A stretch of 64,000 bases of DNA from Emticicia sp. C21 (GTDB lineage Bacteria > Bacteroidota > Bacteroidia > Cytophagales > Spirosomataceae): positions 434,001 through 498,000 of the forward strand of contig NZ_QVMT01000003.1 of assembly GCF_003418935.1 (NCBI RefSeq), given 5' to 3'. The notes beneath the pieces were generated by a model. That model searched no databases and had not been told where the DNA came from. It saw only the letters and a list, made by a program, of their open reading frames with translations. Numbering within the stretch: position 1 is the first letter of the stretch; each line of letters opens with the position of its first letter. A program made the position numbers and the translations under genes. Positions 48,083 to 57,204 of this stretch are shown here, piece after piece.

Positions 48083-49381
48083 ATGAAACCCCAGCATACG
48101 ACCCCAACCGAAACTACCGAAGATGATGGATTCTGGACAATACTGTACGATATTATTCAAAAGCACCCAATGATTTTTACGTTGCTGTTTCTGATACCAT
48201 TGATTGCCCTGCTGATTTCTATGGCTTTTAAATGGCATTATGTATTCAGTGATTCGATGCACTATCTGTCTGATTATTCGGTAGTGAATGGTCAATGGAA
48301 TGATACCAGCGCGTACTTCAGCCCGGGTATTGACCGCTATATCAGAGAACTGGATATTGCCGGATTAATGGGGGGGATTGTAGGTATTTTTATTGGGTTA
48401 TATGTAGCAGTATCGACCGAGAAAATCAATCGCCAGAAAGAGCGTACCAACCAACAGGATATGGAGCGCATCAAAACCCAGACGAGTCTTCTGGTGCAAG
48501 CTACCCAATCTTTAAACACCTTAATGATTGATGTAAGTGGCAAAGTAAGCGAAAAAGTGCAATTGATGGAGGGTACAACTGAGTTACTGGATGGTATCTC
48601 GAAAGTAATAGAATCTTCAAAAAACCAGGGAAATAACTTATTGGTCTTATCAAATACGGCTCGCATTGAGGGCATCTCACCTTACAGAATGGAATACGTT
48701 GCCAAACATGCCGGATTAAAACCCCATGAACTGAAAAACGCCACCCAGTTCGACTATGCCCGCAAAGCCGAGGCCTTACAGCGTGATTCTACCGATGTAG
48801 AGAATAAACTGAAAGAAGTATCTATCTATCTGCAAAATATGGGTAGCGAAGCAAAAGTAGAATACGTAACTCTCAACGACCAGAGCGAGGGTGCTACCCA
48901 TGCTTTTCTGAAATATTTAGGCAAGGTTTTCAACGAGCATGTAGTAGTAGAAACTTACCGTAGTGGAAGCAATGCGGTCTTGAATAGCCTGGAGGGCACA
49001 CCTCACCATAACCGTTTTTTAGTGCCAAGCAGTACGGCAGAGGTTGATAATCCACAGGCATATCTGGTTCGGCAATTGTATGACCAACAGGTGCAAGCCA
49101 TTAAGGAAATGCAGGAATTGGGTATCAGAGTCACTAAAATCAATAAAACCCTGCCGATTCAGTTGTTTATTTCGGCACCGTTAGAAAACAAACCGGGTAT
49201 TTATAAAGGATTGTGCGTGTGTATTCTGGGCAGTGGCTCCAGCACTAGCGGAAGAGCTTCAAAACTAACGGCATTCCTGACAGATGACCCACATATTGTG
49301 GCATCAATGACTGAGTTATTCTACGATTATGAGAATGATGCGCAGATGAATACGAAGGAGTTTATTCGGCCGATGGCGTAG
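48083..49381 (+). CDS. Membrane protein of unknown function, head of the signalling cluster
   Basis: A 432-residue protein of no recognised family. Two membrane helices are evident (MIFTLLFLIPLIALLISMAF, residues 30-49; LMGGIVGIFIGLYVAVS, about 96-112), with a 45-residue loop between them (HYVFSDSMHYLSDYSVVN), so both ends probably face the cytosol. A coiled-coil stretch follows (INRQKERTNQQDMERIKTQT, then VSEKVQLMEGTTELLDGISK). The last 250 residues look like a folded alpha/beta domain (AKVEYVTLNDQSEGATHAFL, NRFLVPSSTAEVD, PIQLFISAPLENKPGIYKGLCVCILG) of unknown kind. First gene after the paired boxes, hence likely the lead gene of the cluster. Confidence 0.75.
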   Translation: MKPQHTTPTETTEDDGFWTILYDIIQKHPMIFTLLFLIPLIALLISMAFKWHYVFSDSMHYLSDYSVVNGQWNDTSAYFSPGIDRYIRELDIAGLMGGIVGIFIGLYVAVSTEKINRQKERTNQQDMERIKTQTSLLVQATQSLNTLMIDVSGKVSEKVQLMEGTTELLDGISKVIESSKNQGNNLLVLSNTARIEGISPYRMEYVAKHAGLKPHELKNATQFDYARKAEALQRDSTDVENKLKEVSIYLQNMGSEAKVEYVTLNDQSEGATHAFLKYLGKVFNEHVVVETYRSGSNAVLNSLEGTPHHNRFLVPSSTAEVDNPQAYLVRQLYDQQVQAIKEMQELGIRVTKINKTLPIQLFISAPLENKPGIYKGLCVCILGSGSSTSGRASKLTAFLTDDPHIVASMTELFYDYENDAQMNTKEFIRPMA

Positions 49382-49393
49382 TGGTAAAAATTT

Positions 49394-49539
49394 GATTTCG
49401 TAGAGACGTATTGCAATACGTCTCCCGAGGGTCTATCAACATTAGAAAAATTAGCTATTCATTTAAGACCCTGAATCAAAATACATTTATTGGGTAAGAC
49501 AGACCCATGAGACGTATTGCAATACGTCTCTACGAAATC
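49394..49539. repeat. Family-D MITE-like inverted repeat, 146 bp
   Basis: Ends are perfect 31-bp inverted copies, starting GATTTCGTAGAGACG and containing GACGTATTGCAATACGTC, a palindrome in itself. It fills most of the gap between the membrane protein and the ABC exporter gene. Confidence 0.85.
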
Positions 49540-49559
49540 GGATAAAATTTTAGACAAAA

Positions 49560-51341
49560 ATGAACACCCTCCATATATTAAAAAAACTATTCCCTTTCAT
49601 CCGGAAATACCGTGGGAGCCTGATACTGGCGCTGGTGCTGACAACAATCGGTGCATTGCTTTCGCAGGTGACACCTTTGGTGATGGAGTACTCAGTGAAT
49701 ACGGTGCAAGCCATGCTCGACAAGCCGGTTGACAAGGAACGTATATTTGTAATCGTTGGTACACTGGTGGCTATTTTATTAGGTAAAGAAATATTGAGCT
49801 TACTAATAACTTTAGGGCAGAAGTTTCTGAGCGACCGCATTCGTTTTCGTATGTCAGGTGATTTATATGATTATACTATTAACCGAATTACAAATTATCA
49901 TCTATCGTTTTTTGCCTTGTCGCAAAACCAGACTGGAAAACTCGAAAAACGTATTGATAAGGGCATTGAAAGTCTGACCAAAACTGTAAAGAATATATTT
50001 GTAGATATTCTGCCGATGCTGGCCAATGCCGCTTTCGCACTGCTGTTGATTTATAAAAAGAATGTGTGGGTGGGGCTGGTAGCCACCATTATTCTGCCTT
50101 GCTATATCTATATCAGCAGGGAGCAGACACTCCGGCAGAAGAGTATCCGCCACAACATTCAATATGTAAGAGAAGAGAAAGCCAATTCATTATTTGGATT
50201 ATTGGAGTCGATTTTTGTGGTGAAATCTTTTGTACGGGAGAAGTATGAAACGGGTCGTCAGCAGGGCATCAATCTTAGATTGACCGAAAATGAAATAAAG
50301 CACCACCGTACCAATTACCTGTTTGATGGACTGAAAAGTATTGCTGAGCAATTGGGAGTTGTGATGGTGTTTACCTTAACGATTTTCTTCGTATTAAATA
50401 AAGAAATGACGGTTGGGGCTATTCTCCTGCACATTATGTTATTCAACAATGTATCGTCGCCTGTGCGTCATTTGCATCGCATTTATGATGAATATACCGA
50501 GGCTTTGACCTACTCTGAGGGCTTTTTTGATATGATAGAGAACAATACCTATTTATCGAAAAAAGGTGGAATAACCACAGAGCATCTGCAGGGCAATTTC
50601 AGTTTTCAGGACGTAGATTTTATTTATCCGAATGGCAAGCAAGCCTTAAAAAACGTGAGTTTTGAACTGAAACATGGCAAGACCACGGCACTGGTTGGGT
50701 TATCAGGCGCAGGTAAAAGCTCAGCCATGAATCTACTGGCAGGTTTCTATGAGCCAACCAAGGGGAAGGTATTACTAGATGATAAATCATTGGCCGATTA
50801 TGATAGCGATTTCGTTCGTGAAAACATCGGGCTGGTAATGCAGAAAAACCATATTTTCTCAGGCACTATTGAAGAAAATATCCGCTATGGCGATTTAACT
50901 GCCACCCGTGAAGCCATTGAAGAAGCTGCAAAAAAAGCCAGTCTGCACGACCAGATACAACGTATGCCGAATGGTTATGATACGCAGGCCCGAGAACTTT
51001 CAGGTGGACAGCAACAGCGCATTGCCATTGCCCGATTGTTCCTTAAAAATCCGCCGATTATCTTTTTAGATGAACCTACGGCGAGCCTCGATGCCATCAC
51101 CACCGAGCAGATTAAAGAAAGTATTGATGCTGTGAAACATAACCGAACCGTCTTGATTATCTCTCATAATATCAGCCAGATTATGGACGCCGACCATATC
51201 TATGTGCTGAGCGAGGGCGAGGTAGTCGGGCATGGTACACATGAGTCGCTGTATAAAGAAGGCGGCTTATATAGCCAGATTATTGACTCTAATGCAAGAA
51301 CCCTCAACATTGGTCGCCTTGCGGCAACGGTGTTGGGGTAA
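49560..51341 (+). CDS. ABC exporter half-transporter (membrane plus ATPase)
   Basis: A 593-residue fused exporter subunit that should act as a homodimer in the inner membrane. A type-I exporter membrane domain with six helices covers residues about 18-300, then the ATPase domain: Walker A GLSGAGKS (380-387), Q-loop Gln428, signature LSGGQ (480-484), Walker B IIFLDE (500-505), and H-loop His in IISHN. This is MsbA/lipid-A-exporter-like in layout, but substrate classes cannot be separated by sequence reading. It has no peptidase or signal. Position inside a kinase-protease cluster suggests that export and signalling are connected; that is inference. Confidence 0.93.
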   Translation: MNTLHILKKLFPFIRKYRGSLILALVLTTIGALLSQVTPLVMEYSVNTVQAMLDKPVDKERIFVIVGTLVAILLGKEILSLLITLGQKFLSDRIRFRMSGDLYDYTINRITNYHLSFFALSQNQTGKLEKRIDKGIESLTKTVKNIFVDILPMLANAAFALLLIYKKNVWVGLVATIILPCYIYISREQTLRQKSIRHNIQYVREEKANSLFGLLESIFVVKSFVREKYETGRQQGINLRLTENEIKHHRTNYLFDGLKSIAEQLGVVMVFTLTIFFVLNKEMTVGAILLHIMLFNNVSSPVRHLHRIYDEYTEALTYSEGFFDMIENNTYLSKKGGITTEHLQGNFSFQDVDFIYPNGKQALKNVSFELKHGKTTALVGLSGAGKSSAMNLLAGFYEPTKGKVLLDDKSLADYDSDFVRENIGLVMQKNHIFSGTIEENIRYGDLTATREAIEEAAKKASLHDQIQRMPNGYDTQARELSGGQQQRIAIARLFLKNPPIIFLDEPTASLDAITTEQIKESIDAVKHNRTVLIISHNISQIMDADHIYVLSEGEVVGHGTHESLYKEGGLYSQIIDSNARTLNIGRLAATVLG

Positions 51342-51390
51342 AACAAATAGCAGCCCATTTGGAAATAGCATTATCAATATGCGCTGCAAA

Positions 51391-51567
51391 ATATATTATC
51401 CCTACGGGATACCAGAGTTCGCAACATACATTCTTTCTACCGATATAACATCCCTACGGGATATTTAAACACTGTTTTTTAGTCCCGTAGGGACGATATA
51501 TCGGCGGCCGCCGCGCAGTAGAAAAAATGAGCTAAAATAAGTTCTAAATCCTGTAGGGACGATATAT
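51391..51567. repeat. Family-E repeat, four TCCCTACGGGA units
   Basis: Two forward units (ATATATTATCCCTACGGGAT at 51391-51410; ATCCCTACGGGAT at 51450-51462) face two reverse units (TCCCGTAGGGACGATATAT at 51483; ATCCTGTAGGGACGATATAT at 51548-51567), making a nested inverted repeat of 177 bp. A GC-rich insert (GGCGGCCGCCGCGC) sits after the third unit. Confidence 0.75.
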
Positions 51568-51621
51568 TAATTATCAAATGAAAATTTTTAAAATATCATT
51601 ATTTAATATCTAATAAAGACC

Positions 51622-53313
51622 ATGAGCACCACAGTACAAAATTTTGTCATCCGCCATATTGCGGGTGCAAAGGCTAACCAGATTGAAGAATTCGATTTTC
51701 AGAAACATAGCGAACTGACCCTCGGGCGTGCCAGCACCAGCGATGTGCAGTTTGACCCTGATTTAGACACAGTTGTGAGCCGTGAACACGGCAAAATCGT
51801 GAAGGATTCAAGCGGCCCGCTCTCGTTTATGCTGATTGATAACAATAGCCGCAATGGCATAATGGTGAACAAAATCAAGGTAAAAGGCTCTACAAAATTA
51901 TTCCCTGGCGATGAAATCCAGTTGGGTAATAACGGTCCGGTTTTCGTATTCGACCTTGATCCTCGTCCGCAGGAATTTATGCCGCAGACTCGTATGGTAG
52001 ACATCAGCAAACCTACTACCGAGTTTCTTCCGAGTGAGGTAGCTAATACGGCCAATACTGGGAAAACAGGCATTGGTAAACAGACTTTTGAGCGCGTAAT
52101 TACACACGAACGCAAAAAATCGCAGCGTATGTTGTGGACGGGCTTAGCTGCTGCCATAGTATTAGTGAGTGCCGTTAGTTTTATTGTCTGGAAAAATGGA
52201 CAGGATAAAAATGACGAAATGGCTCAGCAAATGGGCAATGCTACCAAGCAGTTAGATTCGCTCAGAAATGCGGTTTCTATTAAACAACAGAGAGGCGAAG
52301 CATTATCGCCGGAAGAAATCGTAGCAGCCAATCAGGATAAAGTCGTGAAAATTGAATTTGGCTGGCAATTATTTGACCCAAGTACAAGCGATGAAATCTG
52401 GCATGTATATATTCCGATGAAAATGCAGGATGGTAGTGAGCGTTACGTGGCAGCTTATCAGCAGAACTCACAAGGTAGAATTGAGCCTTATCTGAATACC
52501 AAAAGAAACGTATCGATGGGAGTACCAATCGGTATGTCAGGTGCTTCTGGTTCAGGTTTTGTCGTATCAGAATCGGGCTTTATTTTGACAAACCGTCATG
52601 TGGCAGCTTCATGGAATACAGGTTTCTCGTTTCCTGAATATGCTTTCCCGGGTGTGCTGTTAGATGCCCAAGGCAAAGTAACCAATCAGATGATTTCGGC
52701 CGGAGATGTCTATGGCTGGGTGCCATCAGAGGCCTCTATGCTGGGTGGAAGATCACTTAATTCAAGAGTTGAGGGCCGTAATACTTATCTGAAAGTAACC
52801 TTTGCCAATAATGTTTTGCGCCGTAATGCTACCGTTGAGGCAGTATCAGACAACCACGATGCCGCCATGATTAAAGTAGCGATGCCGGGCAAACTGGCAA
52901 GTGTAGAACTACTGGATAATTATGACGACATCAAAGCCGGGCAAGCCGTTACGGTAATGGGATATCCGGGAGTAGCGCCTGAACAATACGTGGTGCGTAA
53001 ATCAAGTGACCCATTCAAACCAAATACAGATTTCAACTCTGTACCATCACCAACGGTTACACCTGGTAATATCGGTCGCCTGATTAAGAGTTCAGCAGAT
53101 AAAACAAACTTATACAGCACCTTTGGCGATTCCTATCAATTGACCATCAACGCCACTGGAGGCGGCAATAGTGGTGGCCCGATGTTCGACGATAAGGGCC
53201 GTGTAATCGGTATCTACTACGCAGGCAAAAGCGATGCCCGCGGCACCCAGATTTCATTCGCCGTTCCGATTAAGTATGGGATGGAGTTGATGGGGAATAC
53301 GAAGGTGCTTTAG
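51622..53313 (+). CDS. Membrane-anchored FHA domain - trypsin-like serine protease
   Basis: A 563-residue fusion. The N-terminal FHA domain (residues 20-112) keeps the phosphothreonine-binding residues: Gly35-Arg36, Ser53-x-x-His56, Asn78-Gly79. A linker leads to one membrane helix (LWTGLAAAIVLVSAVSFIVW, 171-190) with basic residues before it, so the FHA part is cytosolic and the remainder periplasmic. The C-terminal domain is a trypsin/DegP-like protease with the full triad: His326 (LTNRHVAAS), Asp413 (NHDAAMIKVA), Ser517 (GGGNSGGPMF). No PDZ domain. A phosphorylated protein bound inside could therefore control proteolysis outside. The two kinases encoded downstream are the obvious sources of that phosphate. 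Confidence 0.92.
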   Translation: MSTTVQNFVIRHIAGAKANQIEEFDFQKHSELTLGRASTSDVQFDPDLDTVVSREHGKIVKDSSGPLSFMLIDNNSRNGIMVNKIKVKGSTKLFPGDEIQLGNNGPVFVFDLDPRPQEFMPQTRMVDISKPTTEFLPSEVANTANTGKTGIGKQTFERVITHERKKSQRMLWTGLAAAIVLVSAVSFIVWKNGQDKNDEMAQQMGNATKQLDSLRNAVSIKQQRGEALSPEEIVAANQDKVVKIEFGWQLFDPSTSDEIWHVYIPMKMQDGSERYVAAYQQNSQGRIEPYLNTKRNVSMGVPIGMSGASGSGFVVSESGFILTNRHVAASWNTGFSFPEYAFPGVLLDAQGKVTNQMISAGDVYGWVPSEASMLGGRSLNSRVEGRNTYLKVTFANNVLRRNATVEAVSDNHDAAMIKVAMPGKLASVELLDNYDDIKAGQAVTVMGYPGVAPEQYVVRKSSDPFKPNTDFNSVPSPTVTPGNIGRLIKSSADKTNLYSTFGDSYQLTINATGGGNSGGPMFDDKGRVIGIYYAGKSDARGTQISFAVPIKYGMELMGNTKVL

Positions 53314-53317
53314 GAAG

Positions 53318-53450
53318 AATTTAGTGATTGAGTGAATTAGTGATTGAGTGATTATGTAGGTAAACTGAAATCAAAAAGAATTTATCTCAATGAAATTGAA
53401 CCAGATTTTTAATCACTCATTCACTCAATCGCTAAATCACTCAATTAATT
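53318..53450. repeat. Family-F inverted repeat of GTGATTGAGT units
   Basis: Left arm made of AGTGATTGAGTGAATT-type units (53318-53353), right arm its complement (AATCACTCATTCACTCAATC and more, 53410-53450). It occupies nearly the whole gap between the FHA protease and kinase genes. Another left arm occurs at 63955. Confidence 0.8.
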
Positions 53451-53460
53451 AAATGTAATC

Positions 53461-54312
53461 ATGCAAGAGCCATTTTTAAATAAGAATATCAGAGGATACA
53501 TACTCACGCAGTGGTTAGGCTCGGGTGGGATGGGAGAGGTATATCAGGCACAACATCAAAGTACTCGTCAGACTGCTGCTGTAAAAGTATTGAACCGTAT
53601 TGATCAGGTAGAAAGATTCCGGAATGAAGCCTATGTGCAATCGTCGGTGAAGCACCCCAATATTGCGGCACTCTACGAATATTCAGTCGAAAATGGGATT
53701 CCTTGCATTGTGATGGAATATGTAGAGGGGCTGACACTCGAAAGACTTATTAAAAGACAAGGCGCATTACCTGAAACCTTTGTCTGGAAGGTACTGGAAC
53801 AAATGGCTGCAGCGGTAGCGCACCTACATGCCAATACGATTTTTCATCGGGATCTGAAACCTGCCAATATCAAAGTAACTAAAGAGAGTCTGGTCAAACT
53901 ACTTGATTTCGGGATTGCCAAAGCCGCTTATACACCCAAACTCACGCAAGAGGGATATATCGTCGGAACATCCTATTACATGGCCCCGGAACAATTTCAT
54001 GGCAAGGGCCATATACAGTCGGACTGTTGGGCGTTAGGGGTAATTCTCTATGAAATGTTAACCGGACAGTTGCCCTTTGATGGCAGGACAGAAACCGAAA
54101 CCCGCATCAAAATAGAGCGTGGCGAGTACATGGCGCCCAATCTCATTAATCCGCATGTATCAAAAAAGAGCAAGCGGCTGATAGAGAAACTATTGCAGCA
54201 TAACCCCAAAAAACGCATGACAGCCGAGGGTTTGTTGAGCGAATTGAGGGGGGAGAGTGATGGGAATAATCTATTTGGTAGGGTGAGTGATTGGGTTAGG
54301 AATGCGTTTTGA
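53461..54312 (+). CDS. Serine/threonine protein kinase, soluble
   Basis: A 283-residue Hanks-type kinase with no membrane helix. Motifs: Gly-rich loop GSGGMGEVY (20-28), Lys42 (AVKVL), Glu56, catalytic HRDLKPANI (129-137), DFG (149-151), APE (175-177), and the C-lobe Asp in SDCWALGV. The short tail after the kinase domain (NNLFGRVSDWVRNAF) is amphipathic and might contact a membrane or a partner. Placed between the FHA protease and the PP2C phosphatase, it should phosphorylate targets of both. Confidence 0.94.
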   Translation: MQEPFLNKNIRGYILTQWLGSGGMGEVYQAQHQSTRQTAAVKVLNRIDQVERFRNEAYVQSSVKHPNIAALYEYSVENGIPCIVMEYVEGLTLERLIKRQGALPETFVWKVLEQMAAAVAHLHANTIFHRDLKPANIKVTKESLVKLLDFGIAKAAYTPKLTQEGYIVGTSYYMAPEQFHGKGHIQSDCWALGVILYEMLTGQLPFDGRTETETRIKIERGEYMAPNLINPHVSKKSKRLIEKLLQHNPKKRMTAEGLLSELRGESDGNNLFGRVSDWVRNAF

Positions 54313-54335
54313 ATATTGACTTTATATATAAGTAT

Positions 54336-54455
54336 CAGCGACTGAAGTCGCCGTCTAAGATAACAAAGGAAATATCATCTTTCATATGCGGACTTAAGTC
54401 CGCATTCACTACTAAATTGTTCCTTTGTTATTTTAGCTACCGACTTTAGTCGGTG
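54336..54455. repeat. Family-B palindromic MITE, solo copy
   Basis: About 120 bp. The left end has CAGCGACTGAAGTCGCCGTC and TAAGATAACAAAGGA, the right end TCCTTTGTTATTTTAGC and CCGACTTTAGTCGGTG, with inner palindrome TGCGGACTTAAGTCCGCA. Very like the copy at 22516. Confidence 0.75.
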
Positions 54456-54518
54456 AAACGATGGCAGATGCATCCACCAAATATTATTTAACATCAATTC
54501 ATTATAATCATCATCAAG

Positions 54519-55379
54519 ATGTTTTGGAAAAAATGGTTATCAGGAGGCGAGCCTAAGCCTACAGAAGAACACTCCATCAAAGAAGAAGATTTGAGGGCGG
54601 TGGTGGTAACCGATGTAGGGCGCGTACGCACCAACAACGAAGATGCGGCCCGGTTTGTACGTCCGTCGAAAATTCTGGTGAGAATACAGAAAGGCTTCTT
54701 AGCCATTGTGGCAGATGGTATGGGTGGACACGCCGCCGGAGAAATTGCCTCGCAAATGGCTGTTGAAACCATTGCCAAAGCTTATTATCAACAAGAAGAT
54801 ACACCAGAGCCAAGTTTATTTGTGGCTTTTGCTAAAGCCAACAGGGCTATCTGGCAAACGGCAAATAAAAATGTGATGCAAAAAGGGATGGGTACTACGT
54901 GCACGGCTGTTGCCATTTGCCAGAACAGGCTGTATATGGCACATGTAGGCGACAGTCGTCTGTACCTGTTCAAAGATGGTCAGCTGATTCAGTTATCAAC
55001 CGACCATACCTACGTGCAGGAACTGCTACAACAGGGGGTAATTTCGACAGATGAGGCCGAAAAACACCCTGACCGTAATATGCTGACAAGGGCGATGGGC
55101 ACGCATAATAAAGTAGAAGTAGATGTACAGGCTATTTCGACCTTGTTTGAAAATAACGACAGGTTGATGCTTTGTAGTGACGGTCTCTACGACTATTTCA
55201 GCCCGGCTGAGATTGCCACTTTTCTAACGATTCCTACCCTGAATGAAGCGGCACAACAAATGGTAGATGCCGCCAAACAACGTGGAGGCCACGATAATAT
55301 AACGGTGCTGTTGGTGGAGAAAGTGAACCCCGAGGAGTTTCAGCCCGCTAAACCTACCGAAAACATTGACATACCATGA
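54519..55379 (+). CDS. PP2C-family serine/threonine phosphatase
   Basis: A 286-residue PPM/PP2C phosphatase, cytosolic, expected to reverse the kinases' action with Mn/Mg. Motifs: TDVGRVRTNNEDAARF (31-46), VADGMGGHAAGEIAS (64-78, metal-binding Asp66), GTTCTA (125-130), HVGDSRLYL (142-150), LCSDGLYDYF (218-227) and GGHDNITVL (256-264). All metal ligands seem present. Its stop overlaps the start of the next kinase gene by 4 bp (ATGA), so phosphatase and kinase are translationally coupled, probably in near-equal amounts. Confidence 0.94.
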   Translation: MFWKKWLSGGEPKPTEEHSIKEEDLRAVVVTDVGRVRTNNEDAARFVRPSKILVRIQKGFLAIVADGMGGHAAGEIASQMAVETIAKAYYQQEDTPEPSLFVAFAKANRAIWQTANKNVMQKGMGTTCTAVAICQNRLYMAHVGDSRLYLFKDGQLIQLSTDHTYVQELLQQGVISTDEAEKHPDRNMLTRAMGTHNKVEVDVQAISTLFENNDRLMLCSDGLYDYFSPAEIATFLTIPTLNEAAQQMVDAAKQRGGHDNITVLLVEKVNPEEFQPAKPTENIDIP

Positions 55380-57184
55380 TAGGCCAGAAGATACAAAACT
55401 ATAATGTAGAAGAGCTACTGGGCGAGGGGGGCATGGGAACCGTCTATCGGGCTACTGATACGCTTTTGCAACGCTCGGTGGCTGTCAAGATTCTGCATCC
55501 GCATCTGGTTCGTGATACGACTTTCTTTGAGCGTTTCCGTAACGAAGCTATCCTATCTGCCAAGCTCAATCATTCCAATGTCGCTGTTCTCTATAATTTT
55601 CTGAGAGACCGCAATGATAACTTCATGGTGATGGAGTTTGTAGATGGTATGACCTTAGAAAAACTACTGAAACAAAACGGAGGTCTACCCCTGGAATCAG
55701 TCTTGAAAATCATGATGCAAACTTTAGACGGCCTGCACCATGCCCACGAAAAAGGGATTCTGCACCGGGATATTAAGCCTGCCAACCTGATGCTCACCCG
55801 TGAGGGTATTGTGAAACTAATGGATTTTGGTATTGCCCGTATGGTAGGTTCTCAGAGATTGACGAGGGCAGATAGGATTGTAGGAACATTGGAGTATATG
55901 GCACCTGAATTATTAGATGGGAGCGAGCCAAGCGTACAATCAGATCTTTATGCCATTGGGATACTGATGTACGAATTGCTATCTGGCAAAATGCCTTTCG
56001 AAGCTTCAACTGATTCAACATTGATAACGCAGATTCTGACTAAAAAGCCAATTCCTTTGCGTACCCGCATAGGTAATCTGCCAAAAAAGGTGGAAGAGAT
56101 TCTGGATACTTTACTTCAAAAGAAACCAGAAAGAAGATTTGAAAGTGCGGCTGATTTACGGCATATCCTCAGTACTATTGTAACACCGGGTAGAGTAGTG
56201 CCACAAACTTTGCAGCCGAAAAAAGTAGAGGTAAACATTGCCCCTACAGAAATGTACACCAAGGCCAATACCAACCCGACCCGACTGGCCGACCATCGGC
56301 AGCAAAGGGCATCGGGTTCAAATTCTACGGTGGTGCAGACGGTCAGATCCAGGATGCTGTCAACCGAGGGAATGATTCTGGGCGGAGCAGTTCTTGCGGC
56401 CTTGATGATTGTCATTGTGGGGGTATTCTTTATGTCTCCAAAAAAATCTGACAAGAATGAACAGGCTGAGAATTTTATACCAACTACAACTCTGGTGATA
56501 CCCCAGCCTGTTGCTACTACTGATTCTCAAAAAGTCAGCAATAACGATGTAGGCTTTCAGCAACCCTTAGATAAAGTGTTGAATCCAATAGAAAAAAAGG
56601 AGACCAAGCCTAAAGAAACATTACCCATAGACAATAAAGAAAAGACTAAGGACAAAGAGAAAACCAAACAACCTATTGAAAAAAAGGAAGAAGAAAAGAA
56701 GAAAGAAGAGCCTAAACCGACACCATCAGAGCCTATTGCGAAGCAACCTGTTACAGAGCCTGTCAAAGAGCTCGAACCCGTACGGGAAGAGCCTAAAGCC
56801 AAAGTCACTCGCAATGTGACTGTCAGAGGCTTATCGGTAGCGGTGGTATTGGACGAAACCATATCTTCCAACGATCCGGGCATCAAGGGCAAGAGTATCA
56901 ACCTGCGGGTTTTGAGTGATATACGGGTAGATGGAATTGTGGTGATTGCTGCAGGGGCAAGGGCTACTGCCAAAGTAACCAGTGCTCGCTCAAGTGATGC
57001 CGGAAAGTCATTCTTAGAGTTCAGACCCGAGCGGGTACAAGCGGTAAATGGCGATTGGGTATCGCTCAAAAGTCCTGAATTAGGTAAATCAGGGAGTTCT
57101 ACTGAAGCGGTTGTTTTTACAAGGGGGATGCGCATCTTACCCGACCCTAAAACTGCCAACACTATCTTAACTATTACACTATAA
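55376..57184 (+). CDS. Membrane serine/threonine kinase with exported beta-rich domain
   Basis: A 602-residue PknB-like kinase. Kinase domain residues 9-270: GEGGMGTVY (16-24), Lys38, HRDIKPANL (130-138), DFG (150-152), APE (176-178). After a linker comes one membrane helix (EGMILGGAVLAALMIVIVGVFFM, 331-353), then a 115-residue Lys/Glu/Pro-rich stretch that could span the periplasm, and a compact C-terminal beta domain (480-602: VRGLSVAVVLDETISSNDPG, SINLRVLSDIRVDGIVVIAAGARATAKV). That domain replaces the usual PASTA repeats and resembles small beta modules found in secretion- and conjugation-related proteins. Likely reports an envelope signal to the cytosol. Confidence 0.92.
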   Translation: MIGQKIQNYNVEELLGEGGMGTVYRATDTLLQRSVAVKILHPHLVRDTTFFERFRNEAILSAKLNHSNVAVLYNFLRDRNDNFMVMEFVDGMTLEKLLKQNGGLPLESVLKIMMQTLDGLHHAHEKGILHRDIKPANLMLTREGIVKLMDFGIARMVGSQRLTRADRIVGTLEYMAPELLDGSEPSVQSDLYAIGILMYELLSGKMPFEASTDSTLITQILTKKPIPLRTRIGNLPKKVEEILDTLLQKKPERRFESAADLRHILSTIVTPGRVVPQTLQPKKVEVNIAPTEMYTKANTNPTRLADHRQQRASGSNSTVVQTVRSRMLSTEGMILGGAVLAALMIVIVGVFFMSPKKSDKNEQAENFIPTTTLVIPQPVATTDSQKVSNNDVGFQQPLDKVLNPIEKKETKPKETLPIDNKEKTKDKEKTKQPIEKKEEEKKKEEPKPTPSEPIAKQPVTEPVKELEPVREEPKAKVTRNVTVRGLSVAVVLDETISSNDPGIKGKSINLRVLSDIRVDGIVVIAAGARATAKVTSARSSDAGKSFLEFRPERVQAVNGDWVSLKSPELGKSGSSTEAVVFTRGMRILPDPKTANTILTITL

Positions 57185-57204
57185 ACTTTTAAATCATAAA
57201 CTTT

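Noticed and set aside
49550-49840. Antisense frame inside the ABC exporter gene, and similar antisense frames elsewhere
   Set aside because: They are shadows of strong coding regions with clear family motifs on the other strand.
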